This document shows, piece by piece, positions 17,494 through 26,215 of a DNA stretch of 64,000 nucleotides. This DNA is from Saccharothrix tamanrassetensis (GTDB lineage: Bacteria > Actinomycetota > Actinomycetes > Mycobacteriales > Pseudonocardiaceae), in NCBI RefSeq assembly GCF_014203665.1, contig NZ_JACHJN010000016.1, positions 1-64,000 on the forward strand. Reading direction: 5' to 3'. The notes below the pieces were generated by a model. It did not search any database. It had not been told where the DNA came from and worked only from the letters and a program-made list of their open reading frames with translations. Both the position numbers and the translations under genes were made by a program. Numbering within the stretch: position 1 is the first letter of the stretch; the number at the start of each line of letters is the position of its first letter.

Positions 17494-19171
17494 GTGGTCG
17501 AGGTGAGTGAACGGACTGTGCGGGACCTGGCCGACCCGAAGTCGTTCGAGCGGGGCAGGAAGTACTTGGCCGAGGGGCGGGTGCGGCGGATCGGCGTGGA
17601 CGGGACGACCGTGACCGGCACGGTGGACGGCACCCGCACCTACCGCGTGCGCCTGGAGGTGACCCGGCGCGGCCTGGGCGGGCGGTGCTCCTGCCCGTGG
17701 GGCTCCGAGGGCTTCTTCTGCAAGCACTGCGTGGCGACGGCGCTGGCGTGGCTGGCCCGAGGCGGCCAGGTGGGCCCCGCGCTCCCGAAACCCCTGTCGG
17801 ACGAGCGGCTGCGCTCGTTCCTGCTCCGCTGCGACCACGAGTGGCTGGTCGACCAGGTGATGGCCGCGACGAAGACCGATCGCGTCCTGCGCGCCCGGCT
17901 CGCCGTCGCCGCCGGGGCCACCGCCGACAGCGCGTTCGACGACCGCGAGATCCGCGACCGCCTGGAACGCGCCATAGAGATCGCCGACTACGTCGACTAC
18001 GGCGCCGCCCACAGCTATTTCGAGTACGTCCACGAGGCGCTGAACGCGGTGGCCGAACTGACCGACGGCGGCTTCCCGGACGCGGCGATCACCCTGTCCG
18101 AGTACGCGCTGGAACTGCTGGAGGGCGCCGCCGAGCGGGTGGACGACTCCGACGGCGGCTTCTGGGAGGCCCTGACCCGCGTCCGGGAGATCCACCTGAC
18201 CGCCTGCGAAGCCGGATCCCCCGACCCGCTCGCTCTCGCCGAGCGCCTGCTGACCCACGCACTGGACAGCGAGTTCGAGGTGTTCCACGACGTCCTGCCC
18301 GACTACGAGCGCGTCCTGGGCCCGACCGGTCTGGCCCGGTACCGGGAGCTGGTCGAGGCGGCCTGGAACTCGCTGCCGCGGCGGAGGGCGAACGACTGCA
18401 GCAGCCGCACGCTGACCATCACCCCACCTGATGGAGCGCCTGGCCGAGTCCTCCGGCGGGGCCGACGCGCTGATCGACGTGATGGCCCGGAACGTGACCA
18501 GCGGCTACGACGCGCTGCGCATCGCCGAACGGCTGTGCGCGGACGGCCGCGAGGACGAGGCGTTGACGTGGCTGGAGCGAGGCTTGGCCGACCACGAGCC
18601 AGACCCCAGGCTCCGCGACCTGGCCGCGGAGATCCACCTGCGCGCCGGCCGCCGCGACGAGGCGGCGGCGATGCTCTACGCCAACTTCGCCGAGCGCCCC
18701 GTCCTCGACGCCTACCGGGCGCTGCGCGACGCCGCGGCCCACGACTTCCCGCGCTGGCGCGACCGCGCCCTCACCCTGCTCTCCGACACACCACCGGCGA
18801 AGGACCCGTGGTGGTCCGGCCGCTCGACACTGGTCGAGATCCTCCTCGACGAAGGCGATGTCGAAGCCGCCTGGCAGGCCGCCGCGGACGGGGGCTGCTC
18901 GGCGGAACTCCGCCTCCGCCTCGCCCGAGCCCGGGCCGTCACCCACCCGGCCGACGCCATCCCCGTCCTGCTGCGCGCCGCCGACCAGGCCATCGAAGGC
19001 CGCACCCGCGACTCCTACCGGTCGGCGGCCCGCCTCCTGTCCGAGGCCAAGCGCCTGTCCACCCGCTGCGATCGCGACACCGACTTCCACGACCACGTCA
19101 CGACCCTGCGGCACACCCACCGCACCAAGTGGGCACTGCGCCAGGAGTTCGACCAAGCCGGCCTGCGCTGA
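17494..19171 (+). pseudogene. SWIM zinc-finger protein, disrupted by a one-base frameshift at about 18421-18425
   Basis: The first part (17494 to about 18420) has the SWIM zinc finger CSCPWGSEGFFCKHCVA (CxC..CxH) near residues 65-90 and a helical region. The second part resumes in another frame as MERLAESSGGADALIDVMARN and continues with TPR-like helices to TGA 19169-19171. Dropping one C from the CCCC run at 18421-18424 restores LTITHLMERLAESSG, so one gene was split by a +1 change or a sequencing error. GTG 17494 has GGAGGA 9 nt upstream. SWIM proteins bind DNA or protein; this type is of unknown role. Confidence 0.75.
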
Positions 19172-19356
19172 CCACCGCGCCCGCCGCCGGGACGACCGCG
19201 ATCAACAGCGCGCCGCAACGGGCCGGGAGCCGGCCTCGTCGGGATCGTGACACCAGGCGCACGAGTCGGTGCCGAGCGACGAATGTCACGCCTGCCTGCG
19301 GTTATGACCATGGCCGGCGGGTTCGGCGATTCCCGCTTACGGGTATGGGAGCGGGC

Positions 19357-20694
19357 ATGGTGCTCTCGTTGAAGCGGGCCGTGAGCGGGCGGCTGCTGTA
19401 CTTCTTCATCCTCGGCGACATCCTCGGTGCCGGCGTGTACGTCCTCGTCGGCTCGGTCGCGGGGAAGTCCGGGGGCGCCGTGTGGCTGCCGTTGCTGTGC
19501 GCGCTCGGGTTGGCGACGCTCACCGGTGCCTCGTACGCCGAGTTGGCCACGAAGTACCCCAGAGCGGGCGGGTCCGCGCACTACGCGACGAGAGCGTTCG
19601 GCAACGCGGTCGGTTCGGTGGTCGGGTTCTGCATGCTCGCGGGCGGGATCGTGTCGGTGGGTGCGCTGGCGCGGGCGTTCGCGGGTGACTACCTGCGGTC
19701 ACTGGTCGCCGTGCCGGTGGTGGTGGTCGTCGTGGTGCTGCTGGCCGGGTTGGCGGCGCTGAACATCCGGGGCGTCAAGGAGTCCCTGCGCGCCAACGCG
19801 GTGGCCACGGTCGTCGAACTCAGCGGGTTGGTGCTCGTGATCGGGCTCGGCGCCTGGGTGGTGCTGCGCGGTGACGCGGAGCCCGCCCGGCTCGCCCAGG
19901 TCGACACCGGGCACGGGGTGTTCGGCGCGGTGCTCGCCGGGACGGTGCTCGCCTACTACTCGTTCGTCGGCTTCGAGACGTCGGTCAACCTCGCCGAGGA
20001 GGTGCGCGACCCGCGGCGGTCGTACCCGAGGGCGCTGTTCGGCGCGCTGGCCACGGTCGGCGTCGTCTACCTCCTCATCGGACTGGTCACCAGCGCGTCC
20101 GTGCCGACCGACCGGCTCGCCGAGTCCAGCGGGCCGTTGCTGGAGGTGGTCCGGGTCGCCGGTGGCGTGCCGGAGTGGCTGTTCAGCCTCGTCGCGCTGG
20201 TCGCGGTCGCCAACGGCGCGCTGCTGACCGGCATCATGTCCTCCCGGCTGGCCTACGGCATGGCCCGCGACGGCCTGCTGCCCGCCGTGCTGGGCCGCGT
20301 CCTGCCCGGCCGCCGCACGCCCTGGGTGGCCGTGCTCACCACGTCCGGCGCGTCCCTGGTCCTGGCGTTGACCGGGGAGGTCGAAGCGCTTGCGAGCACG
20401 CTGGTCCTGCTGCTCCTGGTGGTCTTCACCGCCGTCAACGCCTCCGTGCTGGTGCTGCGCCGCGACCCCGGTGACGCCGAGCACTTCCGTGTCCCGGCCG
20501 TCGTGCCGGTGTTGGGCATCGGGTCGTGCCTGCTGCTGTTCACGCAGTTGGAGGCCGGTGTGTGGCTGCGCGGTCTGGTGCTGCTGGGGCTGGGTCTGGT
20601 GCTCGCCGCGGTGAACGTGGTGCGGCGCAAGCGCGCGGTCGCCGCGTCGGGAGAGGCCCTTTCCGCTCGCGGTGGTTCGACGAACGACGCTTGA
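19357..20694 (+). CDS. APC-superfamily amino acid permease
   Basis: This 445-residue integral membrane protein has about 12 hydrophobic segments. It begins RLLYFFILGDILGAGVYVLVG, the APC motif of TM1 with its unwound GDILGAGVY stretch, followed by GASYAELATKYPRAGG (TM2-3 motif) and VGFETSVNLAEEVRDPRRSYPRAL (TM6/loop). It is predicted to be an amino acid or polyamine importer or exchanger; the substrate cannot be told. The frame is open far upstream into the broken SWIM gene, but ATG 19357 (GGGAG 5 nt before) or ATG 19345 is the true start. Confidence 0.85.
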   Translation: MVLSLKRAVSGRLLYFFILGDILGAGVYVLVGSVAGKSGGAVWLPLLCALGLATLTGASYAELATKYPRAGGSAHYATRAFGNAVGSVVGFCMLAGGIVSVGALARAFAGDYLRSLVAVPVVVVVVVLLAGLAALNIRGVKESLRANAVATVVELSGLVLVIGLGAWVVLRGDAEPARLAQVDTGHGVFGAVLAGTVLAYYSFVGFETSVNLAEEVRDPRRSYPRALFGALATVGVVYLLIGLVTSASVPTDRLAESSGPLLEVVRVAGGVPEWLFSLVALVAVANGALLTGIMSSRLAYGMARDGLLPAVLGRVLPGRRTPWVAVLTTSGASLVLALTGEVEALASTLVLLLLVVFTAVNASVLVLRRDPGDAEHFRVPAVVPVLGIGSCLLLFTQLEAGVWLRGLVLLGLGLVLAAVNVVRRKRAVAASGEALSARGGSTNDA

Positions 20695-20771
20695 GGCTGC
20701 CGATCCCCGCTCCGACGGCGGCACCGCCAACCGGTCGTGGTGACGGCCCGGTGACGGTCGGCCACGACTGC

Positions 20772-20887
20772 TACCATCGATGCGGAGAACCGTTCGGATG
20801 GAGACTCGACGTGTTGGGTGAAGACGACATCTCCGGGTGATACCCGGATGTGAAAGGGCCATCGGCGCTGCCGTTGTGGCCTTTTGT
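20772..20887 (+). promoter_or_regulatory. ABC-F leader: promoter, leader ORF and attenuator
   Basis: A TACCAT -10 box (20772-20777) precedes a transcribed leader. A 9-codon ORF (20811-20840) ends inside a first hairpin, tccgggt-gat-acccgga (20832-20848). Right after it comes a strong terminator: aaagggcca (20853-20861) pairs with tggcctttt (20877-20885), with an inner cggc/gccg stem and a T-run. This is the layout of ribosome-mediated transcription attenuation known upstream of antibiotic-resistance ABC-F genes (for example lmrC in Streptomyces). A ribosome stalled on the leader would disturb the first stem and let transcription through. Confidence 0.6.
20811..20840 (+). CDS. Nine-residue leader peptide of the ABC-F attenuator
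   Basis: GTG 20811 to TGA 20838-20840 encodes MLGEDDISG. Its stop codon lies within the first leader hairpin, as needed for coupling of ribosome position to RNA folding. GGAGA at about 20800-20804 can serve as ribosome site. Confidence 0.45.
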   Translation: MLGEDDISG

Positions 20888-20943
20888 CGTCCACCTTTCC
20901 TGCTGGGCACAGTTCTGCCCACACCACACCCGAGGTCTCATCC

Positions 20944-22584
20944 ATGTCCCACACCCGCGTCGTCGTTTCCGGCCTGTCCTTCTCCTGGCCCGACGGCACC
21001 CCGGTCTTCGAGGAGCTGTCCGCCACCGTCCCCGGCGGTCGCACCGGTCTCGTCGCCCCCAACGGGGCCGGGAAGACGACCCTGCTCAAGCTCGTCGCGG
21101 GCGACCTGAAGCCGTCGGCGGGGAGCGTCACCGTCGACGGCGTCCTCGGCCACCTCCCGCAGGACCTGCCGCTGACCGGTGAGCCGACCGTCGCCGAGGT
21201 CCTCGGCGTCGCGGCGATCCTGCGGGCGCTGGCGGCCGTCGAGTCCGGCGACGTCGCCGAAGAGCACTTCACCACCATCGGGAACGACTGGGACGTCGAG
21301 GAACGCACCCGCGCCCAGCTGGACCGGCTGGGACTGGGCGACATCGGCCTGGAACGCCCCCTGGGCACCCTCAGCGGCGGCCAGGTCGTCTCCCTGGGCC
21401 TGGCCGCGCAGCTGCTCAAGCGGCCGGACGTGCTGTTGCTCGACGAGCCCACCAACAACCTGGACCTCGACGCCCGCCACCGGCTCTACGACGTGCTCGA
21501 CGACTGGCACGGCTGCCTCCTCGTGGTCAGCCACGACCGCGCCCTGCTCGACCGCATGGACCGCATCGCCGAACTCGACAGCGGCGAAATCCGTTACCAC
21601 GGCGGGAACTTCACCGAGTACGAGCAGGCGGTCGAGGCTGCGCGGGAGGTCGCCGAGAAGAACATCCGCAACGCCGAGCAGGAGGTCAAGCGCGAGAAGC
21701 GGGAGATGCAGCAGGCCCGCGAGCGCGCCGCGCGCCGGGCGAGCAACGCCACGCGCAACCTCGGCAACGCCGGGCTGCCCAAGATCTTCGCCGGGACCAT
21801 GAAGCGCAACGCGCAGGAGTCGGCCGCCAAGGCGGACGGAACGCACGCGGCGCGGGTCGGCGCGGCCAAGGCCAAGCTCGACCAGGCGGAGCGGGCCTTG
21901 CGGGACGAGCAGAAGATCAGCCTGGAGCTGCCGCAGACCGCGGTCCCCGCAGGACGCACCCTCTTCCTGGGCGAACGCCTGCGGGCCGGCTACGGCGAGC
22001 GGGACCTGTTCGCGGGCGGGGGCGCGGACCTGGCGATCCGCGGTCCCGAACGGATCGCGCTCACCGGTCCCAACGGCGCCGGGAAGTCCACCCTGCTGCG
22101 GATCGTCCACGGCGACCTGGAGCCCACCGGCGGCGACGTCAAGCGAGCCGACGGCCGGATCGCCTACCTGTCGCAGCGCCTGGATCTGCTGGACGACGAA
22201 CGCACGGTCGCCGAGAACCTGGCGGCGTCCGCACCGGCGATGCCGCCGGCGCAGCGGATGAACCTGCTCGCGCGCTTCCTGTTCCGCGGCTCCCGGGCGC
22301 ACCTCCCGGTCGGCGTCCTGTCCGGCGGGGAACGGCTGCGTGCCACGCTGGCCTGCGTCCTGTTCGCCGAACCGGCCCCGCAACTGCTGTTGCTGGACGA
22401 ACCCACGAACAACCTCGACCTGGTCAGCGCCGGGCAGCTGGAGAGCGCGCTCAACGCCTTCCAGGGCGCGTTCGTGGTCGTCAGCCACGACGAGCGCTTC
22501 CTCGCCGAGATCAGGATCGACCGCGGGCTGCGGATCGAGAACGGCCGGCTGCTGGAAACGTCCGCGCCCGTCACGGCCCGTTGA
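20944..22584 (+). CDS. ABC-F ribosome-protection-type ATPase
   Basis: This 546-residue protein has two ABC cassettes and no membrane domain. Walker A motifs are PNGAGKTT and PNGAGKST, signatures LSGGQ and LSGGE, and Walker B DEPTNNLDL twice. The linker between cassettes is long, charged and helical (about 235-350), as in antibiotic-resistance ABC-F proteins that enter the ribosome and displace drugs. The attenuator upstream supports induction by ribosome-stalling antibiotics. Which drug class cannot be told from sequence. Confidence 0.9.
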   Translation: MSHTRVVVSGLSFSWPDGTPVFEELSATVPGGRTGLVAPNGAGKTTLLKLVAGDLKPSAGSVTVDGVLGHLPQDLPLTGEPTVAEVLGVAAILRALAAVESGDVAEEHFTTIGNDWDVEERTRAQLDRLGLGDIGLERPLGTLSGGQVVSLGLAAQLLKRPDVLLLDEPTNNLDLDARHRLYDVLDDWHGCLLVVSHDRALLDRMDRIAELDSGEIRYHGGNFTEYEQAVEAAREVAEKNIRNAEQEVKREKREMQQARERAARRASNATRNLGNAGLPKIFAGTMKRNAQESAAKADGTHAARVGAAKAKLDQAERALRDEQKISLELPQTAVPAGRTLFLGERLRAGYGERDLFAGGGADLAIRGPERIALTGPNGAGKSTLLRIVHGDLEPTGGDVKRADGRIAYLSQRLDLLDDERTVAENLAASAPAMPPAQRMNLLARFLFRGSRAHLPVGVLSGGERLRATLACVLFAEPAPQLLLLDEPTNNLDLVSAGQLESALNAFQGAFVVVSHDERFLAEIRIDRGLRIENGRLLETSAPVTAR

Positions 22585-22981
22585 AGCCGGGGCAGGCATG
22601 GCTGGAGCAGCTCTGCTCGCCGACTCCCCGGAGGACGCCCGGTGCCCCGGACCCGGTGCGATCGTGCTCGCCGGCCACGGCCGCAGGCTGCGCTCACGAT
22701 GGCAGGGAGCAGAGATCCGCGTCGACCCGACATCGGCGGTGCGGCTGCCCCTCGATGCTTGGCCGAAGACGGCGCCGGGGTGTCGGTGTCGGGCAAGCCG
22801 GTCGGACTCCCGGCCGGGACCTCGCCCCACCCACCGGCGAGCTGCTCCCGCCGCATCTCGCCGTGCACGGGGACCGCTTCTCGGTGGGCGAAAAGGGTTG
22901 GGGACAGTCACTGGCCAGAACAAGGCCAGTTGGTCTCAAGACCGGGGCGGCGGCACCGCACTGATCGTTACATTGTGCGCC
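22585..22981 (+). other. Intergenic region with leaderless promoter of the TIR-WD40 gene
   Basis: No credible gene is found in about 400 bp. At its end TACATT (22969-22974) is followed by 7 nt (gtgcgcc) and ATG 22982, the same leaderless arrangement seen elsewhere in the window. Confidence 0.5.
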
Positions 22982-25900
22982 ATGCCCAGCGTGGAGCGGC
23001 GATTCGACGCATTCCTGTCCTACAGCTTCGCCGCCGATCGACACCTGGCCCTCGCGCTGCAAGGGGGCCTGCACCGGCTGGCCAGGGCCTGGTACCAGCC
23101 CAGGGTGCTGCGCATCTGCCGTGACCTCAGCAACCTGCCCGCGAGCAGCGACCTCGCCGGCACCATCAGGGACGCGCTGGACAGCTCGCGGCACTTCGTG
23201 CTGCTGGCCTCCGAGCAGTCGGCGGCGTCGAAGTGGGTGCGGCAGGAAATCGACTACTGGCAGCAGAACCGCACGCCCGAGACGTTCCTGATCGCGCTCA
23301 CCAGCGGCAAGATCGTCTGGGACGACGAGGCCGGGGACTTCGACTGGGCACGGACCACCGCACTGCCGCCGCAGCTCAGCGGGTGGTTCGTGGCCGAGCC
23401 GCTGTGGGTCAACCTGAACTGGACCCGCGAGGTGGGCCACCTGTCGTTGCGCAACGACCGGTTCCGCTCCGACGTCGCGACGCTCGCGGCGCCGATCCAC
23501 AGGCAGCCGAAGGACTTCCTGGACAGCGAGGACCAGCGGCTGCACCGGTCCGCCGTGCGCACGCGGCGGATCGCCACCACCGCGCTCGCCGTGCTGACGG
23601 TGCTGGTGACGTTGCTCGCCGGGATTACCTGGCAACAGCTCGACGAGTCGAACCGCCGGCGCGACCAGGCACTGTCCCGCGAACTGGCCGCACGCAGCGG
23701 GGAACTCGGCGACCGCGACCCCGCTGTGGCGAAGCTGCTCAGCGTCGCCGCGTGGCGCATCAGCCCCACCCCGCAGGCCAAGGTCGCCATGCTGCGCGCC
23801 GCCGCGCGGCCGGGCATCGCCGCGCTCTCCGTGAACAGCGCACCGGTCGTCTCGGTGGCCTACTCGCTCGACGGCAAAACCGTCGCCGCGGCCGGCGCCG
23901 ACGGCAAGGTCCGGTTCTGGGACACGGCGACGTTCCAGCAGGCCGGAGAACTGACCGCGGATGCCGACTGGGTGGTGTTCAGCCCGGACGGGCACCACTT
24001 GGCCACGGCGGGTGAAGTCGACGGCGCCCGTTTCTGGGATCTCGCCGCGCGCCGAGAGGCGGGCAACCCGCTCGGCTCCCCGACAGGCCCGACACCCGAC
24101 CCGTCCGGGCGAGACGGGCACACGCGCCACAAGAACACGACGATCGCGTTCGGTCCGGACGGCAGGTCCGTCGCGACCGGCGTGGGCGACGGGACCGTGC
24201 GCATCTGGGACGTGGGCACGCGCGACCAGGTCGGTGCGCCGCTGGCCGGGCACCCCGGCGAAGAGAGCCCGTTCGCGGCGTTCTACCCGGCCGGGGGGTT
24301 CCTCGCCACTGCGGGCAACGACGGCACAGTGCGGTTCTGGGACGTGGGCACGCACCAGCAGCTCGGCCCGCCGCTGGCCGCGCACACCCCCGACCCCCAG
24401 AGCCCGATCGGCCCGGTGCTCGCGTTCAGCCCGGACGGCGCGACGCTCGCGAGCGCGGGCACCGACGGCACGGTCCGCTTGTGGGACACGGGTTCCCGGC
24501 AGGAGAAGGGCCCGCCGCTGAGCGGGCACACCCGCTCCGACCGTTCGCTGGTGCGGCCGTCGGTGGCGTTCAGCCCCAGCGGCACGATGCTGGCCACCGG
24601 CAGCCAGGACGGCACGGTCAGGCTGTGGCACATCGACCGGCAGCAGCAGATCGGCGCGCCGCTCGCGGGCCACAGCGGCCCGGTCACGTCGGTCGCGTTC
24701 GCCCCGGACGGCCGGACGCTCACCAGCGCCGGCTCGGACGGGAAGGTGCGGCTGTGGCACGTGGCCGGTCACGAGCAGGCCGGCAACGTGCTGGCCGGGC
24801 ACGTCGCGAGCGTCTACGCGGTGGCCTTCAGCCCCGATGGGAGAACGCTGGCCAGCAGCGGCGACTACGGGGGGATAACCGACCGCCTCGGCAGCCCTTA
24901 CGTGTGCGGGAACAGCGGCTGGGGTCTCTGCCTCAGCGGTTTCGGCTGGCTGAGCGCCAATGGCAGGGTTCTGGGCGGAGTCAAGGTCGTCTCACCGTCC
25001 AGGTACGACGACCACGGCGGGTGGCGGATCGCGGACGGTCCCACCGTGTTGCTGTGGGATGTCGAGCGGCGGCGGGAGACCGGCCGGATGATGACCGGCC
25101 ACACCCGCACGATCCGCGCACTCGCGTTCAGCCCCGACGGCCGCACGCTGACCGGTGGCGGTTTCGACGACCCGTCCAGCAGCACCGGCCGGATCCTGGC
25201 GTGGGACCTCGGCGATCGCCGCACGGTCGCCAGCACCCCGGTCGGCAGGGACCGACCCGTCTGGGCACTGGCGTTCACCCCGGACGGCGAGTCGCTGGTC
25301 AGCGGCGGCGACCTGGAGGCGCTCGGCAACGTGACCCTCGCCGAGAGCGGCATCACGACCGACCCGGGCGAGGACGGCGGGCCGGGCGAGAAGGACAAGT
25401 CGACGGTGGTCTTCTGGGACTCTCAAGGCCGGTCGCGCGACGGCACGTTGCTCTACGACCGGGCCACCTACTCGATCACGTTCTCCCCGAACGGTTCGAC
25501 CATCGCCACGAGCGGCGCGGACGGCCAGATCCGGCTGTGGGACGCCGCGTCCCGCAAGCAGTCGGGCGACCCGTTGCGAGGGCACACCGGCCCGGTCGGC
25601 TCCGTGTCGTTCTCCCCGGACGGCAAGACCCTGGTCAGCGGTGGGGACGACGGCACGATCCGGTTGTGGGACACCGCCACCCGCACGCAGCTCGGCGAAC
25701 CGGTGCTCGGCCACACCGGACCGGTGTACTCGGTGACGTTCAGCCCGAACGGCGCCGTGCTCGCGAGCGGGAGCGGCGACAACTCCGTGCGGCTGTGGGA
25801 CATTCCGACCCGCACCCAGGTCAGCGAGTCGTTCCTGGCGCACCGGGGGCCGGTGCGGTCGGTGCGGTTCAGCCCGGACGGCAGGTGGCTCGCGACCGGC

Positions 25901-26047
25901 GGCGAGGACATGGCGGTCCGCCTGTGGGACATCGGCTACGCGGCGGACGTCCAGGGATCGTTGTGCGCCATGGTGAACCGCACGCTCACCCATGCGGAGT
26001 GGGAGCGCCTGATCCCGGACGCGCCGTTCCACCAGACCTGCCTCTAG
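22982..26047 (+). CDS. TIR-domain, membrane-anchored protein with 14 WD40 repeats
   Basis: This is a 1021-residue three-part protein. The TIR domain (about 8-140) opens FDAFLSYSFAADR and has SKWVRQEIDYW, where E89 sits at the place of the catalytic Glu of TIR NAD-cleaving enzymes. A single membrane helix spans about 198-217 (ATTALAVLTVLVTLLAGITW). From about 285 to 985 there are 14 WD40 repeats, counted by R(F/I/L)WD/H-type strand ends, enough for two seven-blade propellers. The tail LCAMVNRTLTHAEWERLIPD resembles ends of bacterial STAND-WD40 proteins. The layout places TIR in the cytosol as effector; the propellers' side depends on topology. A sensing or defence role is inferred. Confidence 0.85.
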   Translation: MPSVERRFDAFLSYSFAADRHLALALQGGLHRLARAWYQPRVLRICRDLSNLPASSDLAGTIRDALDSSRHFVLLASEQSAASKWVRQEIDYWQQNRTPETFLIALTSGKIVWDDEAGDFDWARTTALPPQLSGWFVAEPLWVNLNWTREVGHLSLRNDRFRSDVATLAAPIHRQPKDFLDSEDQRLHRSAVRTRRIATTALAVLTVLVTLLAGITWQQLDESNRRRDQALSRELAARSGELGDRDPAVAKLLSVAAWRISPTPQAKVAMLRAAARPGIAALSVNSAPVVSVAYSLDGKTVAAAGADGKVRFWDTATFQQAGELTADADWVVFSPDGHHLATAGEVDGARFWDLAARREAGNPLGSPTGPTPDPSGRDGHTRHKNTTIAFGPDGRSVATGVGDGTVRIWDVGTRDQVGAPLAGHPGEESPFAAFYPAGGFLATAGNDGTVRFWDVGTHQQLGPPLAAHTPDPQSPIGPVLAFSPDGATLASAGTDGTVRLWDTGSRQEKGPPLSGHTRSDRSLVRPSVAFSPSGTMLATGSQDGTVRLWHIDRQQQIGAPLAGHSGPVTSVAFAPDGRTLTSAGSDGKVRLWHVAGHEQAGNVLAGHVASVYAVAFSPDGRTLASSGDYGGITDRLGSPYVCGNSGWGLCLSGFGWLSANGRVLGGVKVVSPSRYDDHGGWRIADGPTVLLWDVERRRETGRMMTGHTRTIRALAFSPDGRTLTGGGFDDPSSSTGRILAWDLGDRRTVASTPVGRDRPVWALAFTPDGESLVSGGDLEALGNVTLAESGITTDPGEDGGPGEKDKSTVVFWDSQGRSRDGTLLYDRATYSITFSPNGSTIATSGADGQIRLWDAASRKQSGDPLRGHTGPVGSVSFSPDGKTLVSGGDDGTIRLWDTATRTQLGEPVLGHTGPVYSVTFSPNGAVLASGSGDNSVRLWDIPTRTQVSESFLAHRGPVRSVRFSPDGRWLATGGEDMAVRLWDIGYAADVQGSLCAMVNRTLTHAEWERLIPDAPFHQTCL

Positions 26048-26215
26048 TCCCGGGCGACGGCAGCAGCGCCTTCGCCACCTCGTGCACGGATCCGCCCTCG
26101 CGCTCGACGCCACCGGCTCCCCGCCGGTGAGTCCGCGCACCCTCGTGATGCCCTCCCCACACCCTCCGCGCCACGGCCCGGAAGCCGCCGCGCAGGCAGG
26201 GCGTGGCGGCCCGCC
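26048..26215. other. Gap between converging TIR-WD40 and NRPS genes
   Basis: 168 bp between two stop codons. No clear hairpin with paired arms longer than 7 bp was found. Confidence 0.3.

Noticed and set aside
17473-20694. One continuous 1073-codon frame covering the SWIM start and the permease
   Set aside because: Its middle is arginine/proline-rich shadow. The true SWIM gene changes frame at 18421 and the permease starts at about 19357, so this is an artefact of the frameshift, not a fusion protein.
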